Notes: generated by a model not told the origin, from the sequence alone. A DNA stretch of 64,000 nucleotides from Lactobacillus melliventris (GCF_013346935.1 NZ_JAAEEB010000001.1:186001-250000); one strand, 5' to 3'. Shown: positions 48,171 to 57,307, counted from the stretch's first letter. Translations and numbers: made by a program.

Positions 48171-49058
48171 ATGCTAGGCACTATTGCAACTGGAAAAATA
48201 ATAGATCAAAATGAAAATTCTTTTTTTGTTCAAGTCGAAGGTTTCACTTATGAATTGAAACGAAAGGAAATTACTCAGGAAGAAAAGCCAAAACTGGGAG
48301 ATCAAATCAAAGGATTTCTGTACGATAATAAACAGCATAATCGCGAAATGACCCAGTTTCTACCCTTTGCTCAAGAAGATCAATATGCTTGGAGCAAAGT
48401 GACTGAAGTCAAGTATAACTTAGGTGTTTTTGTAGATATTGGTTTGCCAGATAAAGATATAGTGATTTCCTTGGATGATCTCCCTTATGACAAAGAACGC
48501 TGGCCTGAAGTTGGTGATCAACTGCTAGTTCATCTTGAAACTGATGAAAAAGATCGTATTTGGGCAAAAATGGCGGATGAAAATATTTTTGAACAACTTG
48601 CAGCTCATTTTCCAGACGGTATGAATAATAAAGATGTTTTTGGGACTGTTTATTCAGCCCGTGAAGTAGGAGCATTTGTAATTACTAAAGAATATTATTT
48701 GGGTTTTGTTCATCCGTCACAAATGGCTCGGCCACTACGTTTAGGTGAACAATTTAAGGGTAGAGTTGTTGGTGTTAGTCAGTATGGCCGCCTAAATTTG
48801 AGCAGTCTGCCGCGATCATTTGAAGAAATAGATGAAGATGCGCAGATGATTTTGATGAGTTTGCGCAGAAAAAAAGATAAAACATTACCTTTTTATGATA
48901 AATCTGATGCAGAGGATATAAAAAGCTATTTTGGCATCTCAAAATCTGCTTTTAAACGAGCATTAGGACACTTGTTGAAGGGAAAATACATAGTGGAAGA
49001 TAAAACTACTGGAACAATTTCATTAGTTAACGACCCCGAAGAAGACAAAAATGAATAA
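48171..49058 (+). CDS. cvfB: S1 RNA-binding protein, CvfB family
   Basis: The 295-residue protein has S1-type RNA-binding domains in the first ~215 residues (KVTEVKYNLGVFVDIGL, VFGTVYSAREVGAFVITKEYYLGFVHPSQM) and a winged-helix-like C-terminus (SAFKRALGHLLKGKYI). CvfB binds RNA and affects virulence genes in staphylococci; the function in lactobacilli is not known. The ATG at 48171 follows AGGAG; the longer frame to 48123 covers the promoter. It overlaps xerD by 8 nt. Confidence 0.88.
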   Translation: MLGTIATGKIIDQNENSFFVQVEGFTYELKRKEITQEEKPKLGDQIKGFLYDNKQHNREMTQFLPFAQEDQYAWSKVTEVKYNLGVFVDIGLPDKDIVISLDDLPYDKERWPEVGDQLLVHLETDEKDRIWAKMADENIFEQLAAHFPDGMNNKDVFGTVYSAREVGAFVITKEYYLGFVHPSQMARPLRLGEQFKGRVVGVSQYGRLNLSSLPRSFEEIDEDAQMILMSLRRKKDKTLPFYDKSDAEDIKSYFGISKSAFKRALGHLLKGKYIVEDKTTGTISLVNDPEEDKNE

Positions 49059-49950
49059 TTTAACAGAACAAGTTGAGGACTATTTAAGATATAGTCAAAT
49101 TGAGCGAGGACTAAGTGCTAATACAATTACTGCTTACAAGCAGGATTTAAGCTCTTTCATTAATTTTTTGCAAAAGGAAAATTTAACTTCCTGGCCGACT
49201 AAAGCAATTGATATTGATGCTTTTTTGGCCGAGCAACGCGATCAAAAGAAAGCAACAAGTTCTATTAGTCGTTTAATTTCAAGTCTGCGAAAATTTTACC
49301 AGTGGCTGGTAAGACAAAATATTCAAAAATTGAATCCTATGCTTGAAATAGACTCACCCAAAAAACGTCGTCCTTTACCAGTTGCTTTAACCACAGTCGA
49401 AGTTACTGACTTACTTAAGCAACCTGATATAAAAAAGAAACTGGGATTACGAGACCGTGCTTTACTTGAAACGTTGTACGCAACGGGCATAAGGGTGAGC
49501 GAATTAATAAACCTTAAATTTACCGACTTGCATGAAGAATTGAAATTAGTCAAAGTTTTTGGTAAAGGGTCAAAAGAACGGTTGATTCCTATTAGTAAAG
49601 TTGCTTTGTCCTGGATTAATAGTTACAAAGAAAAAGTACGTGATCCACTCATATTAAAAGTGGGAAAAAATACGGATTTTATTTTTCTTAACAGCCGCGG
49701 CGGTTCTCTAACTCGACAAGCTGTGTGGCAAATTATCAAGCATTACTGCAAGCTGGCAGGTATTCAGAAAAATGTTACCCCTCATACTTTAAGACACACC
49801 TTCGCTACTCACTTACTTGAAAATGGGGCTGATTTGCGTGTGGTTCAAGAGATTTTAGGACACTCGGATATTAGTACTACACAAATTTATACCAATTTGT
49901 CCCAAAAACATATCATACAAGTTTACGAGAAAACTCATCCCCGAATTTAA
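49051..49950 (+). CDS. xerD: Site-specific tyrosine recombinase XerD
   Basis: The 299-residue recombinase resolves chromosome dimers at dif. It has the N-terminal SAM-like core-binding domain (about 1-90) and C-terminal catalytic domain with Arg in GIRVSELINL, His-Arg in HTLRHTFATHLLENGAD, the second His in ILGHSDISTTQIYT and the nucleophile Tyr there. The length and the neighbours cvfB and scpAB favour XerD rather than XerC or a phage integrase. It overlaps cvfB by 8 nt. Confidence 0.93.
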   Translation: MNNLTEQVEDYLRYSQIERGLSANTITAYKQDLSSFINFLQKENLTSWPTKAIDIDAFLAEQRDQKKATSSISRLISSLRKFYQWLVRQNIQKLNPMLEIDSPKKRRPLPVALTTVEVTDLLKQPDIKKKLGLRDRALLETLYATGIRVSELINLKFTDLHEELKLVKVFGKGSKERLIPISKVALSWINSYKEKVRDPLILKVGKNTDFIFLNSRGGSLTRQAVWQIIKHYCKLAGIQKNVTPHTLRHTFATHLLENGADLRVVQEILGHSDISTTQIYTNLSQKHIIQVYEKTHPRI

Positions 49951-49959
49951 GGTGATTAA

Positions 49960-50310
49960 ATGTTAATTGAATGTAAAAATGACACGGAAAAAGTAGCAAT
50001 GGGTTTGTTATCCTATTTACCGGATTTTAAAAATCTCGCAAATCTTAAGGATGAAATTCAATTAAATAAAAATAGTGCTGAATTTTGTCTATATCTTTAT
50101 CGGTCTAAGGATCCTAATTTTATTGGTGTGATTGGCACGCAAGCGAATAAACAATTTGTTGTCATTCGCTACATTTCATTTGCTCCTGATTTTCGCAAAG
50201 CTAAATACGAAGCAAAGGCAGTACAAGAACTGGCTCAAAGTAATCCCCAAAAAAGAATTACGGCTGTTCCTGAATATATTGATCTGATTAAATATTTAAA
50301 AAAGGACTAA
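49960..50310 (+). CDS. ribT: RibT-like protein, degenerate acetyltransferase
   Basis: The 116-residue protein starts MLIECKNDTEKVAMGLLSYLP, which matches the RibT protein of the Bacillus riboflavin cluster and its lactobacillar counterparts next to scpA. RibT is a GNAT-fold protein. Here the usual acetyl-CoA loop (R/Q-x-x-G-x-G) is replaced by PDFRKAKYEAKAVQEL, so catalysis is doubtful. No other riboflavin biosynthesis gene is in the window. The gene lies 10 nt after xerD and 6 nt before scpA. Confidence 0.75.
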   Translation: MLIECKNDTEKVAMGLLSYLPDFKNLANLKDEIQLNKNSAEFCLYLYRSKDPNFIGVIGTQANKQFVVIRYISFAPDFRKAKYEAKAVQELAQSNPQKRITAVPEYIDLIKYLKKD

Positions 50311-50315
50311 AAAAT

Positions 50316-51053
50316 ATGAGTGCTAATCTTACTTTGGAATTACCCAATTTTGAAGGCCCCTTAGATTTGTTGCTGCACTTAATTAAAGTACAGAAAATTG
50401 ATATTTATGATATTCCGATAGCCCAAATTACCAGCCAATATTTAGCTTATTTACATCAAATGCAAAGTCTTAATTTGAAAATTGCCGGTGAATATTTCGT
50501 GATGTCATCATTGTTGTTACGCATAAAGTCTCAATCACTACTGCCGCAAAATGATTTCATAGAAAATGATGAGGAACAGGAAGATCCTAGGGATGAACTC
50601 GTACAGCAGCTTATTACCTATTCAATATTCAAAAAAATCTCGGTTTACTTTAAAAAGCGTAACGAAAAGGTTCCCATTACTGCTGCTAAAGAGGAAAGCG
50701 TGCCCCTTAGTAAAAAGATTCAGCCGTTACCTCGAGGACAAATTACTTCCACCGAATTGGCTAATACGTTTATTTTAGTATTACAAAGAATGAAGATCAG
50801 ACAGCCAGATATTGTTTCGGTTGAGGTGAAAGAGACCTCTGTTAAAGAGATGAGTACTTTTTTGCAAAATGAATTGGCAAAGCGCAAAAAGGTCAGTTTT
50901 TTTGCATGTTGTCAAAGAATGAAAACTTTATCTGATGTTATTGGTTTGTTTTTAGCATTGCTTGAACTTTGTAAAAAGCAAGAATTGCGGGTAACACAAA
51001 ATAGAACATTTGGCGATCTGAACTTAGAAAGAATTGATAGCGATGATAACTAA
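50316..51053 (+). CDS. scpA: Segregation and condensation protein A
   Basis: The 245-residue kleisin joins SMC and ScpB in the chromosome-condensing complex. The N-terminal [29 protein letters not shown] and the C-terminal winged helix ([26 protein letters not shown]) are standard. It is followed by scpB with an 11-nt overlap. Confidence 0.95.
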   Translation: MSANLTLELPNFEGPLDLLLHLIKVQKIDIYDIPIAQITSQYLAYLHQMQSLNLKIAGEYFVMSSLLLRIKSQSLLPQNDFIENDEEQEDPRDELVQQLITYSIFKKISVYFKKRNEKVPITAAKEESVPLSKKIQPLPRGQITSTELANTFILVLQRMKIRQPDIVSVEVKETSVKEMSTFLQNELAKRKKVSFFACCQRMKTLSDVIGLFLALLELCKKQELRVTQNRTFGDLNLERIDSDDN

Positions 51054-51651
51054 AATTGCCCAGTTAGAGGCTCTATTGTATGTGGCCGGTGATAGTGGCA
51101 TTGAAAGCACTAATTTGTGTGAACTTTTGCAAGTTGACAGGCCTGCACTGCGCGAATTAACTAAAAGTTTGCAGGAAAAATTACAGCAAAATTCAGATTC
51201 AGGTCTACAAATACAGCAACTAAACGATTCTTATAAATTGACAACAAGGCCGGAAGTAAGCAAAACAATTGAAAACTTTTTTCAAAAAGATTTAACTAAA
51301 AGTCTTAGTCAGTCCGCTTTGGAAATATTAGCAATTGTTGCTTATAAGCAGCCTATTACTCGGATAGAAATTGATGAAATCAGAGGGGTAAATTCATCTG
51401 GTGCTTTACAAACATTAATTTGGCGGGGTCTTGTAAAGATAAATGGCAAAAAAGAGGCTCCGGGACACCCTAATTTATACGTGACAACTGACTATTTTTT
51501 GCAGTATTTTGGTTATCAAAGTTTAGCCGATTTACCTCTAATTGAAGATTTTGAAGATGATAGTGTTAATGCCGAAGGTGAAATCGATTTATTTGCGGCT
51601 AAGGGTCAAGCAGATAAGAATATTGCTAAAACTCAAAAAGGAGAATCATAA
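51043..51651 (+). CDS. scpB: Segregation and condensation protein B
   Basis: The 202-residue protein has two winged-helix domains: [14 protein letters not shown] at the N-terminus and the conserved [31 protein letters not shown] in the middle. The C-terminus is acidic. The ATG at 51043 lies inside scpA; a TTG three codons upstream is the alternative. The stop shares one base with the rluB start. Confidence 0.94.
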   Translation: MITKIAQLEALLYVAGDSGIESTNLCELLQVDRPALRELTKSLQEKLQQNSDSGLQIQQLNDSYKLTTRPEVSKTIENFFQKDLTKSLSQSALEILAIVAYKQPITRIEIDEIRGVNSSGALQTLIWRGLVKINGKKEAPGHPNLYVTTDYFLQYFGYQSLADLPLIEDFEDDSVNAEGEIDLFAAKGQADKNIAKTQKGES

Positions 51652-52370
51652 TGGTGTTAGAACGATTACAAAAAGTAATTGCTGAAGCTGGAATTGCTTC
51701 ACGACGCAAGGCTGAAAAAATGATCACCGCAGGGCGGGTGACAGTTGATGGTAATGTAGTTACAAAATTAGGTACTAAGGTAGATACATTTAGTAATATT
51801 ACCGTCGATGGCGAACCAATTGAGCGGGAAAGTTTGCACACATACCTTTTTTATAAACCGCGTGGTGTGGTATCGACTGCCAGCGATGACAAAGGCCGAA
51901 AAACCGTTGTTGACTACTTTAAAGAATTGCCCTACCGCTTGTACCCAATTGGCAGACTAGATTATGACACGTCAGGTTTACTCTTGATGACCAATGACGG
52001 AGAGCTTGCAAATTTATTGATGCATCCACGCAATAATGTAGCCAAAGTATATGTTGCTAAAATTACGGGTGTGCTTTCTCCTGCAGAAATCAGTCAGCTT
52101 ACCCACGGAGTAAAAATTGATCGTCATAGATGTGCTCCAGCTAAAGTTAAAGTAATTAGAACTGACCGCAAAAAAAATAGCCAAATAGTACAGTTAACTA
52201 TTCATGAGGGGCAGTATCATCAAGTAAAAAGAATGTTTAAGGCCGTTCATCATCAGGTTAAAAAATTAGCACGTGAAAGATATGCCTTTTTAACCCTGGA
52301 TTCTCTGATTTCCGGAAGTTTTCGCGAATTATCCCATGAGGAAGTTGACAGATTAAAAGACGTAGATTAA
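51651..52370 (+). CDS. rluB: rRNA pseudouridine synthase RluB
   Basis: The 239-residue enzyme has an N-terminal S4 RNA-binding domain (RLQKVIAEAGIASRRKAEKMI) and the RsuA/RluB catalytic core with the Asp in YPIGRLDYDTSGLLL and the late EGQYHQVKRMF. RluB-type enzymes modify 23S rRNA in the 2605 region. An AAAGGAG site precedes the ATG. The scpA-scpB-rluB order is highly conserved in Firmicutes. Confidence 0.93.
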   Translation: MVLERLQKVIAEAGIASRRKAEKMITAGRVTVDGNVVTKLGTKVDTFSNITVDGEPIERESLHTYLFYKPRGVVSTASDDKGRKTVVDYFKELPYRLYPIGRLDYDTSGLLLMTNDGELANLLMHPRNNVAKVYVAKITGVLSPAEISQLTHGVKIDRHRCAPAKVKVIRTDRKKNSQIVQLTIHEGQYHQVKRMFKAVHHQVKKLARERYAFLTLDSLISGSFRELSHEEVDRLKDVD

Positions 52371-52402
52371 GATGGTATTTGAAAATTAAATATTAAGTTT
52401 GT

Positions 52403-52511
52403 TGTCTTCATGGCAGGGTGAAAATCCCGACCGGCGGTGAGAGTCCGCGACCCACGAAAGTGGTGGAATCTATTGTGATACCGATAGTTAAAGTCTAGAT
52501 GAAAGAAGACA
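52403..52511 (+). ncRNA. FMN riboswitch (RFN element)
   Basis: GTCTTC at 52404 and GAAGAC at 52505-52510 close the P1 stem. Inside are the conserved AGGGTGAAAATCCCGACCGGCGGTG core, GAGTCCGCGAC, the TGGTGGAATC and the TCTAGATGAAAGAAGA end, all standard for the FMN riboswitch. It precedes a terminator (52549-52585) and the ribU gene, so FMN should end transcription. Confidence 0.96.
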
Positions 52512-52548
52512 GACTAAACTAAAAGCCAAGATCTTTAGCTTACTTTTA

Positions 52549-52585
52549 CTCGGTCTGTTGCTAGGAGCAGCAGACCGAGTTTTTT
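52549..52585 (+). terminator. Riboswitch-controlled terminator before ribU
   Basis: ACTCGGTCTG (52549-52558) pairs with CAGACCGAGT (52571-52580) around a 12-nt loop, followed by TTTTT. It should form when FMN is bound. Confidence 0.88.
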
Positions 52586-52598
52586 GGAGGTAAGAATT

Positions 52599-53282
52599 TT
52601 GCAAAGAAAAGGCAGAAATAATTTAGTCAATATAGTAGCTTATACTTTAATTGGAACAATTGCATATGTATTAATGCTTTTGGAAATACCATTGCCTGTC
52701 ACTAGCTTCTTAAAATTTGATTTTTCTGATGTTGTAATTACAATTGGTACTTTTTTATTTGGTCCGTTACCCGGTATTTTCATCGCGTTTGTGAGAATGC
52801 TAATTAATTTAATATATAAAGGTTTTGCTCTACCAAGTTTAGTGGGTCAATCTGCGGCCTTTTTAGCATCAATTTCATTTGCTTTACCGTTTTATTATTT
52901 GACTAGAAATATCAATAAAGATGAAAAGAGTTTTACAAAAAAACATTTAAAACCAATTTTAGGTATAGTCCTTGGCATTATAGCAATGGCTTTTGTTTTG
53001 TCAGTTTTAAATGCTCTGGTCCTAACACCTTTTTATGCAGCAACTACGGTACCCAATTTGCCAGCTATTCATGGTTATTCAGGTCTACTGGCGTTTACTG
53101 AGAAAGTTTATTTGGGCAAATTGCTCCACATTCCATCAATGAGTGCCTATATTTTTGGCATTATTGTGCCGTTTAATTTATTAAAAGGGGCAATAAATGG
53201 TACGGTTGTTTACTTACTGTTTGAAACTGTTTTGAGAACAATCAAACCATTTGTCAGAAAAAACTTCAATTTAAAAAACTAA
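52599..53282 (+). CDS. ribU: Riboflavin ECF transporter S component RibU
   Basis: The 227-residue membrane protein has about six helices and the S-component pattern (VAYTLIGTIAYVLMLLEIPLPV, FLFGPLPGIFIAFVRMLINLI). It binds riboflavin for the shared energy-coupling factor module, encoded elsewhere. The upstream FMN riboswitch makes the substrate assignment firm. The TTG at 52599, 8 nt after GGAGG, is the start; an in-frame TTG at 52584 sits in the terminator. It is monocistronic. Confidence 0.94.
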   Translation: MQRKGRNNLVNIVAYTLIGTIAYVLMLLEIPLPVTSFLKFDFSDVVITIGTFLFGPLPGIFIAFVRMLINLIYKGFALPSLVGQSAAFLASISFALPFYYLTRNINKDEKSFTKKHLKPILGIVLGIIAMAFVLSVLNALVLTPFYAATTVPNLPAIHGYSGLLAFTEKVYLGKLLHIPSMSAYIFGIIVPFNLLKGAINGTVVYLLFETVLRTIKPFVRKNFNLKN

Positions 53283-53295
53283 AATCAGAAATTAT

Positions 53296-53326
53296 AAAAT
53301 CGGTCTATTAAATGACCGATTTTTTT
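53296..53326 (+). terminator. Terminator after ribU
   Basis: AAAATCGGTC pairs with GACCGATTTT around an 8-nt loop, followed by T. Confidence 0.85.
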
Positions 53327-53346
53327 ATCCACTTAAATGTTAAATA

Positions 53347-53355
53347 TGCTAAAAT
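53347..53355 (+). promoter_or_regulatory. Extended -10 promoter for the LysM gene
   Basis: TGCTAAAAT (TGnTAAAAT) lies 31 nt before the start codon. Confidence 0.45.
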
Positions 53356-53385
53356 TAAACAGGTTAGGTAAGGAGGCTTTTTAAG

Positions 53386-53874
53386 ATGACTAATAATCCT
53401 AAGGGACCATATCAACATTATAAACGTCCACAAAAAACAAGAGTTGAAGCGTACAACTCTGTTTCTAAAGGTTGGATTGTACTCATTGTTTTACTTATAA
53501 TGATACTAATTGGCCTTGTTCCAGTAGTTCATCATTTAGCAGCGAATAATAGTTCAAGTAATAAAATAGTTGAAGTACGCAAAACCCATAAAAAAGCTGC
53601 TAAAAAAGCAAAAACTAAAGCTTCTCCTGCAAAAAACAAACTTGTCGAAAATAAAACTAAGAGCAAGCCGAAAGCAGAACAGAAAGCTAAGGTTAAGCAA
53701 AAAAGGAAACACGCAAAAACTAAACCCAAAATTAGACAATATATAGTTCAAAGTGGAGATTCTTTAAGTAGTATTGCTCGTCGTTTTAAAATTTCTGTTG
53801 GTCAATTAGCTGAGTTAAATCAACTTGATCCTAACAGTCAGGTGGATATCGGACAAGTACTGCGTATCAAATAA
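53386..53874 (+). CDS. Membrane-anchored LysM protein
   Basis: The 162-residue protein has a short basic N-terminus, one membrane anchor (about residues 29-50, GWIVLIVLLIMILIGLVPV), a Lys/Ala-rich linker (60-118, over 40 percent Lys) and a C-terminal LysM domain (QYIVQSGDSLSSIARRFKIS, then LNQLDPNSQVDIGQVLRI). The LysM faces outward and would bind peptidoglycan. No enzymatic domain is fused. A single-LysM YpbE-like protein near cmk is known in Bacillus. The role is unknown, possibly division or wall structure. Confidence 0.87.
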   Translation: MTNNPKGPYQHYKRPQKTRVEAYNSVSKGWIVLIVLLIMILIGLVPVVHHLAANNSSSNKIVEVRKTHKKAAKKAKTKASPAKNKLVENKTKSKPKAEQKAKVKQKRKHAKTKPKIRQYIVQSGDSLSSIARRFKISVGQLAELNQLDPNSQVDIGQVLRIK

Positions 53875-53883
53875 CTTAGAAAG

Positions 53884-53908
53884 GATAGGGACTGCAGTCC
53901 CTTTTTTA
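53884..53908 (+). terminator. Terminator-like hairpin between the LysM gene and cmk
   Basis: AGGGA-CTGCAG-TCCCT (53887-53902) is a self-complementary stem followed by TTTTTTATT. It lies only 10 nt before the cmk ATG. Confidence 0.65.
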
Positions 53909-53912
53909 TTGA

Positions 53913-54599
53913 ATGCAAGTAGCAATTGATGGACCAGCTTCAGCTGGAAAAAGTACAGTAGCGAAGATAATAGCTCAAAAATTGAACTTTACGTATATTG
54001 ATACGGGAGCAATGTACCGTGCTTCTACCTGGTTAGCACGTGAACACAAACTTAGTTATAGTGATGAAAAAGGCATATTGGCTGCTATTGACAAAGAAAA
54101 AATTGAACTGAAAAGTGAAAATGGCCAACAAAAAGTTTTTGCCGGCGATAAGGATATATCTCAAGATATACGTACACCGGATATTTCTGCTCACGTTTCT
54201 CAAGTATCAGCTTTGGCAGGTATCAGAGCTAAAATGGTCAGTTTGCAAAGACAAATGGCCGGTCAGATGAATGTAGTGATGGATGGTCGTGATATTGGGA
54301 CCACGGTTTTGCCTGCAGCTGACGTTAAAATCTTTTTAGTTGCGTCTGCTCATTCTCGAGCCCAAAGAAGAATGCTTGATTTTAAAGAAAGAGGAATTAA
54401 AACTAACCAGTCCCTTGAAGAAATTGAACAAGACATAGTGGAAAGGGATTATAAAGATTCGCATCGTAAAATTTCACCATTAAAAAAGGCACTTGATGCT
54501 ATTGAAATAGACACAACTTCTATGACTATAGACCAGGTAGTTAATGCAATCTTATCTGAAATTAAAAAAAGTCAAAAAAACTATAAAAAAAGGGTATAA
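53913..54599 (+). CDS. cmk: Cytidylate kinase
   Basis: The 228-residue kinase phosphorylates CMP and dCMP. GPASAGKST is Walker A (residues 7-15), followed by YIDTGAMYRA and the late MDGRDIGTTVLPAADVKIFL block. The length is standard. The ATG at 53913 has no Shine-Dalgarno directly in front: the nearest purine run, AAGGATAGGG, lies on the far side of the hairpin at 53887-53902. The next gene, rpsA, is its usual neighbour. Confidence 0.95.
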   Translation: MQVAIDGPASAGKSTVAKIIAQKLNFTYIDTGAMYRASTWLAREHKLSYSDEKGILAAIDKEKIELKSENGQQKVFAGDKDISQDIRTPDISAHVSQVSALAGIRAKMVSLQRQMAGQMNVVMDGRDIGTTVLPAADVKIFLVASAHSRAQRRMLDFKERGIKTNQSLEEIEQDIVERDYKDSHRKISPLKKALDAIEIDTTSMTIDQVVNAILSEIKKSQKNYKKRV

Positions 54600-54659
54600 A
54601 ACAGTAGAAAAATATCAAACTTTCATTTAGAATTAGAGTATGATATTGGGAGGTAAATA

Positions 54660-55865
54660 ATGTCAGAAAACAGTAATCAATTTTTAGATGCATTAAAGCA
54701 AATGCAAGGAGTTGAGGTCGGAGATATTGTAGATGTTGAAGTCTTAGACGTTGAAGAAGGTCAAATCGATGTTGGTGTTGAAAATGCCGGTATTGAAGGT
54801 GTAATTCCTCGTCGTGAATACACTTCAGATCGCAACGTTGACCTACGTGAAGCAGTTAAACCAGGCGATAAGCTCAAAGCTTTAGTTTTAAGAAAAGCCG
54901 GCGGAGACAAAGAGAATGGTGAATTCTTCTTCTCAGTTACCCGCTTGAAGGAAAGAGAAGCTTACGATGAACTGCAAAAAGATTTTGAAGCCGGAAAGAC
55001 AATTGAAGGCACAGTTACTTCTTCAGTTCGTGGTGGTTTGTTAGTAGATGTAGGCACTAGAGGATTTTTACCTGCGTCATTAATTTCTAACCGTTATGTT
55101 TCGGATCTTAAGCCATTTATCGGCAAAACCATGAAACTTAAAATTACTGAAATTGATCCAAGTAAGAACCGCTTAATCCTTTCTCACAAAGATTTAATTG
55201 AAGAAGAACGTGAAGAAGCTTTTGACAAGGTTGCATCACAGTTAGTTGTGGGTGATGTTGTTGAAGGCAAGGTTTCCCGTTTAACTAATTTTGGAGCTTT
55301 TGTTGATGTTGGCGGTGTTGATGGTTTAGTCCACATTTCCGAGATCTCATACAAACATGTTGATAAGCCAAGCGATGTTTTAAAGGCTGGTCAAGATGTC
55401 AAAGTTAAAGTAATTGGTATTGATGATGATAGACATCGCATCTCCCTTTCAATTAAGCAAACTGAACCTTCTCCTTTTGAACAAGCTACAGCTGACTTAC
55501 ACGAAGGCGATGTGTTTGAAGGCGAAGTTAAATCTTTAACTAACTTCGGTGCTTTTGTTGAAGTAGCTGATAATATTCAAGGTTTAGTTCACGTTTCTGA
55601 AATATCATATAAACACGTAGACAAGCCAAGTGATGTTTTAAAGGTTGGTCAAAAAGTTAAAGTCAAGGTCTTAAACATTGACCCTGGTGAGCGTCGCATT
55701 TCACTTTCTATGAAGGCTGCTGAGCCAAAGAATTCTGAAAATGAAGGCAACCGTTCACACAGTTCATATAACCGCAATTCAGTAAATAAAAAATATATGA
55801 ACAATGATGACAGCGGCTTTGCTTTAGGTGACATCATAGGTGACCAATTAAAAGATCGTCGTTAA
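54660..55865 (+). CDS. rpsA: 30S ribosomal protein S1 homologue
   Basis: The 401-residue protein has four S1 RNA-binding domains (about 15-90, 105-170, 190-260 and 275-345), as in low-GC Gram-positive bacteria, against six in E. coli. Domains 3 and 4 share the exact segment SEISYKHVDKPSDVLK. The C-terminal ~50 residues are Asn/Ser-rich. The ATG follows GGGAGGTAAATA. It lies between cmk and der, the conserved order. Confidence 0.93.
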   Translation: MSENSNQFLDALKQMQGVEVGDIVDVEVLDVEEGQIDVGVENAGIEGVIPRREYTSDRNVDLREAVKPGDKLKALVLRKAGGDKENGEFFFSVTRLKEREAYDELQKDFEAGKTIEGTVTSSVRGGLLVDVGTRGFLPASLISNRYVSDLKPFIGKTMKLKITEIDPSKNRLILSHKDLIEEEREEAFDKVASQLVVGDVVEGKVSRLTNFGAFVDVGGVDGLVHISEISYKHVDKPSDVLKAGQDVKVKVIGIDDDRHRISLSIKQTEPSPFEQATADLHEGDVFEGEVKSLTNFGAFVEVADNIQGLVHVSEISYKHVDKPSDVLKVGQKVKVKVLNIDPGERRISLSMKAAEPKNSENEGNRSHSSYNRNSVNKKYMNNDDSGFALGDIIGDQLKDRR

Positions 55866-55875
55866 TTTAAATAAA

Positions 55876-55903
55876 AAGCCGACTCTTAAGTCGGTTTTTT
55901 TAT
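55876..55903 (+). terminator. Terminator after rpsA
   Basis: CCGACT pairs with AGTCGG around a CTTA loop, extended by A-T pairs, then T. Confidence 0.85.
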
Positions 55904-55923
55904 TTGTAAAAGGAGGCTGAAAA

Positions 55924-57231
55924 ATGGTTTTACCCGTAGTTGCAATTGTAGGACAGCCTAATGTTGGTAAATCAACGCTTTTCAACCGGATTATTAATCA
56001 ACGGTTAGCAATAGTTGAAGATAAACCTGGCGTGACTAGAGACCGTAATTATGCGCAAGCTGAATGGTTAGGGCACAAATTTGATTTGATTGATACTGGT
56101 GGAATAACTTGGGAAAATAGTAATATTGAAGAAGAAATAAGAGCCCAAGCTGAAATAGCAATTGAAGAAGCGGATGTAATCATCTTTTTAACTAATGTCG
56201 CTAATCATGTAACAAATCTTGATGAGCGCATTGCCCAAATGCTTTATCAAACTAAGAAGCCAGTGATTTTAGCTGTAAATAAAGCTGATAATCCAGAGCA
56301 GCGGATGGACATTTATGATTTTTATAGCTTAGGTTTTGGCGATCCTATTCCTGTTTCAAGCGTGCATGGCACGGGTATTGGAGATTTGCTGGATCAAATA
56401 GTGCAAAGTTTGCCTAAAGACTTGAAGCAAAATGAGCAGGAGCAAATTTCTTTTAGTGTAATAGGTCGGCCTAATGTAGGAAAATCATCAATTGTCAACC
56501 GCCTTGTCGGAGAAAATCGTGTAATTGTTAATAACGAAGAGGGAACGACCCGTGACGCAGTTGATACCCCTTTTGAAACAGATGGTACTAAATTTAGAAT
56601 TGTTGATACAGCTGGTATAAGGCGCCGGGGAAAAGTTTACGAAAAGACTGAAAAATACTCAGTAATGAGAGCAATGGGTGCAATTGAGCATTCCGATGTT
56701 GTCTGCTTAGTACTTGATGCTAGCACAGGTATTAGAGAGCAGGACAAGCATGTTGCTGGGTATGCCCACGATGCTGGTAGAGGGATTATTATTGTTGTCA
56801 ATAAATGGGATTTGCCTAAAAAAACAAGTAACAGTGGCAAGGATTTTGAACAAATTATTCGTACAGAATTTCAATATCTTGATTACGCTCCTATTTTATT
56901 TGTTTCAGCAAAAACGGGGCAAAATCTGGCGAAAATTCCCGAATTGGTTCGAAGAGTTTCTCATAATCAGCAACAAAGAATTAAATCCAGCGTGTTAAAT
57001 GACCTCTTACTAGAAACCAGCAAGTTAGTTCCGACGCCTATGATTAAAGGTAAAAGATTACGCGTTTACTACATGACGCAGGTAGCCACTAATCCACCAA
57101 CTTTTGTCGTATTTGTCAATGATCCGGAATTAATGCATTTTTCATATCAGCGCTTTTTAATTAACCAGTTAAGGGAAAATTTTGACTTCTCCGGCACCCC
57201 TATAAAAATTATTGCTCGAAAAAGAAAATAG
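55924..57231 (+). CDS. der: GTPase Der/EngA
   Basis: The 435-residue protein has two tandem GTPase domains (GQPNVGKST near residue 10 and GRPNVGKSS near residue 182), each with its own NKAD/NKWD motif, and a C-terminal KH-like domain (about 355-435). It is needed for 50S assembly. An AAAGGAGG site precedes the ATG. It sits between rpsA and hup. Confidence 0.96.
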   Translation: MVLPVVAIVGQPNVGKSTLFNRIINQRLAIVEDKPGVTRDRNYAQAEWLGHKFDLIDTGGITWENSNIEEEIRAQAEIAIEEADVIIFLTNVANHVTNLDERIAQMLYQTKKPVILAVNKADNPEQRMDIYDFYSLGFGDPIPVSSVHGTGIGDLLDQIVQSLPKDLKQNEQEQISFSVIGRPNVGKSSIVNRLVGENRVIVNNEEGTTRDAVDTPFETDGTKFRIVDTAGIRRRGKVYEKTEKYSVMRAMGAIEHSDVVCLVLDASTGIREQDKHVAGYAHDAGRGIIIVVNKWDLPKKTSNSGKDFEQIIRTEFQYLDYAPILFVSAKTGQNLAKIPELVRRVSHNQQQRIKSSVLNDLLLETSKLVPTPMIKGKRLRVYYMTQVATNPPTFVVFVNDPELMHFSYQRFLINQLRENFDFSGTPIKIIARKRK

Positions 57232-57278
57232 TTTGTATCTACCAAAGACACAAAAATCACATTTTTAGAGGTAATTGC

Positions 57279-57307
57279 TTGTTGTATCAAGGGTTTTGTG
57301 CTATTTT
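57279..57307 (+). promoter_or_regulatory. hup promoter
   Basis: TTGTTG (57279-57284), 17 bp and TATTTT (57302-57307) preceded by TGC (extended -10) give a ~100-nt leader for hup. Confidence 0.5.

Noticed and set aside
53532-53751. Two minus-strand Phe/Leu/Ala-rich frames that look like membrane proteins.
   Set aside because: They are the complement of the Lys-rich linker of the LysM protein; the hydrophobicity is a coding artefact.
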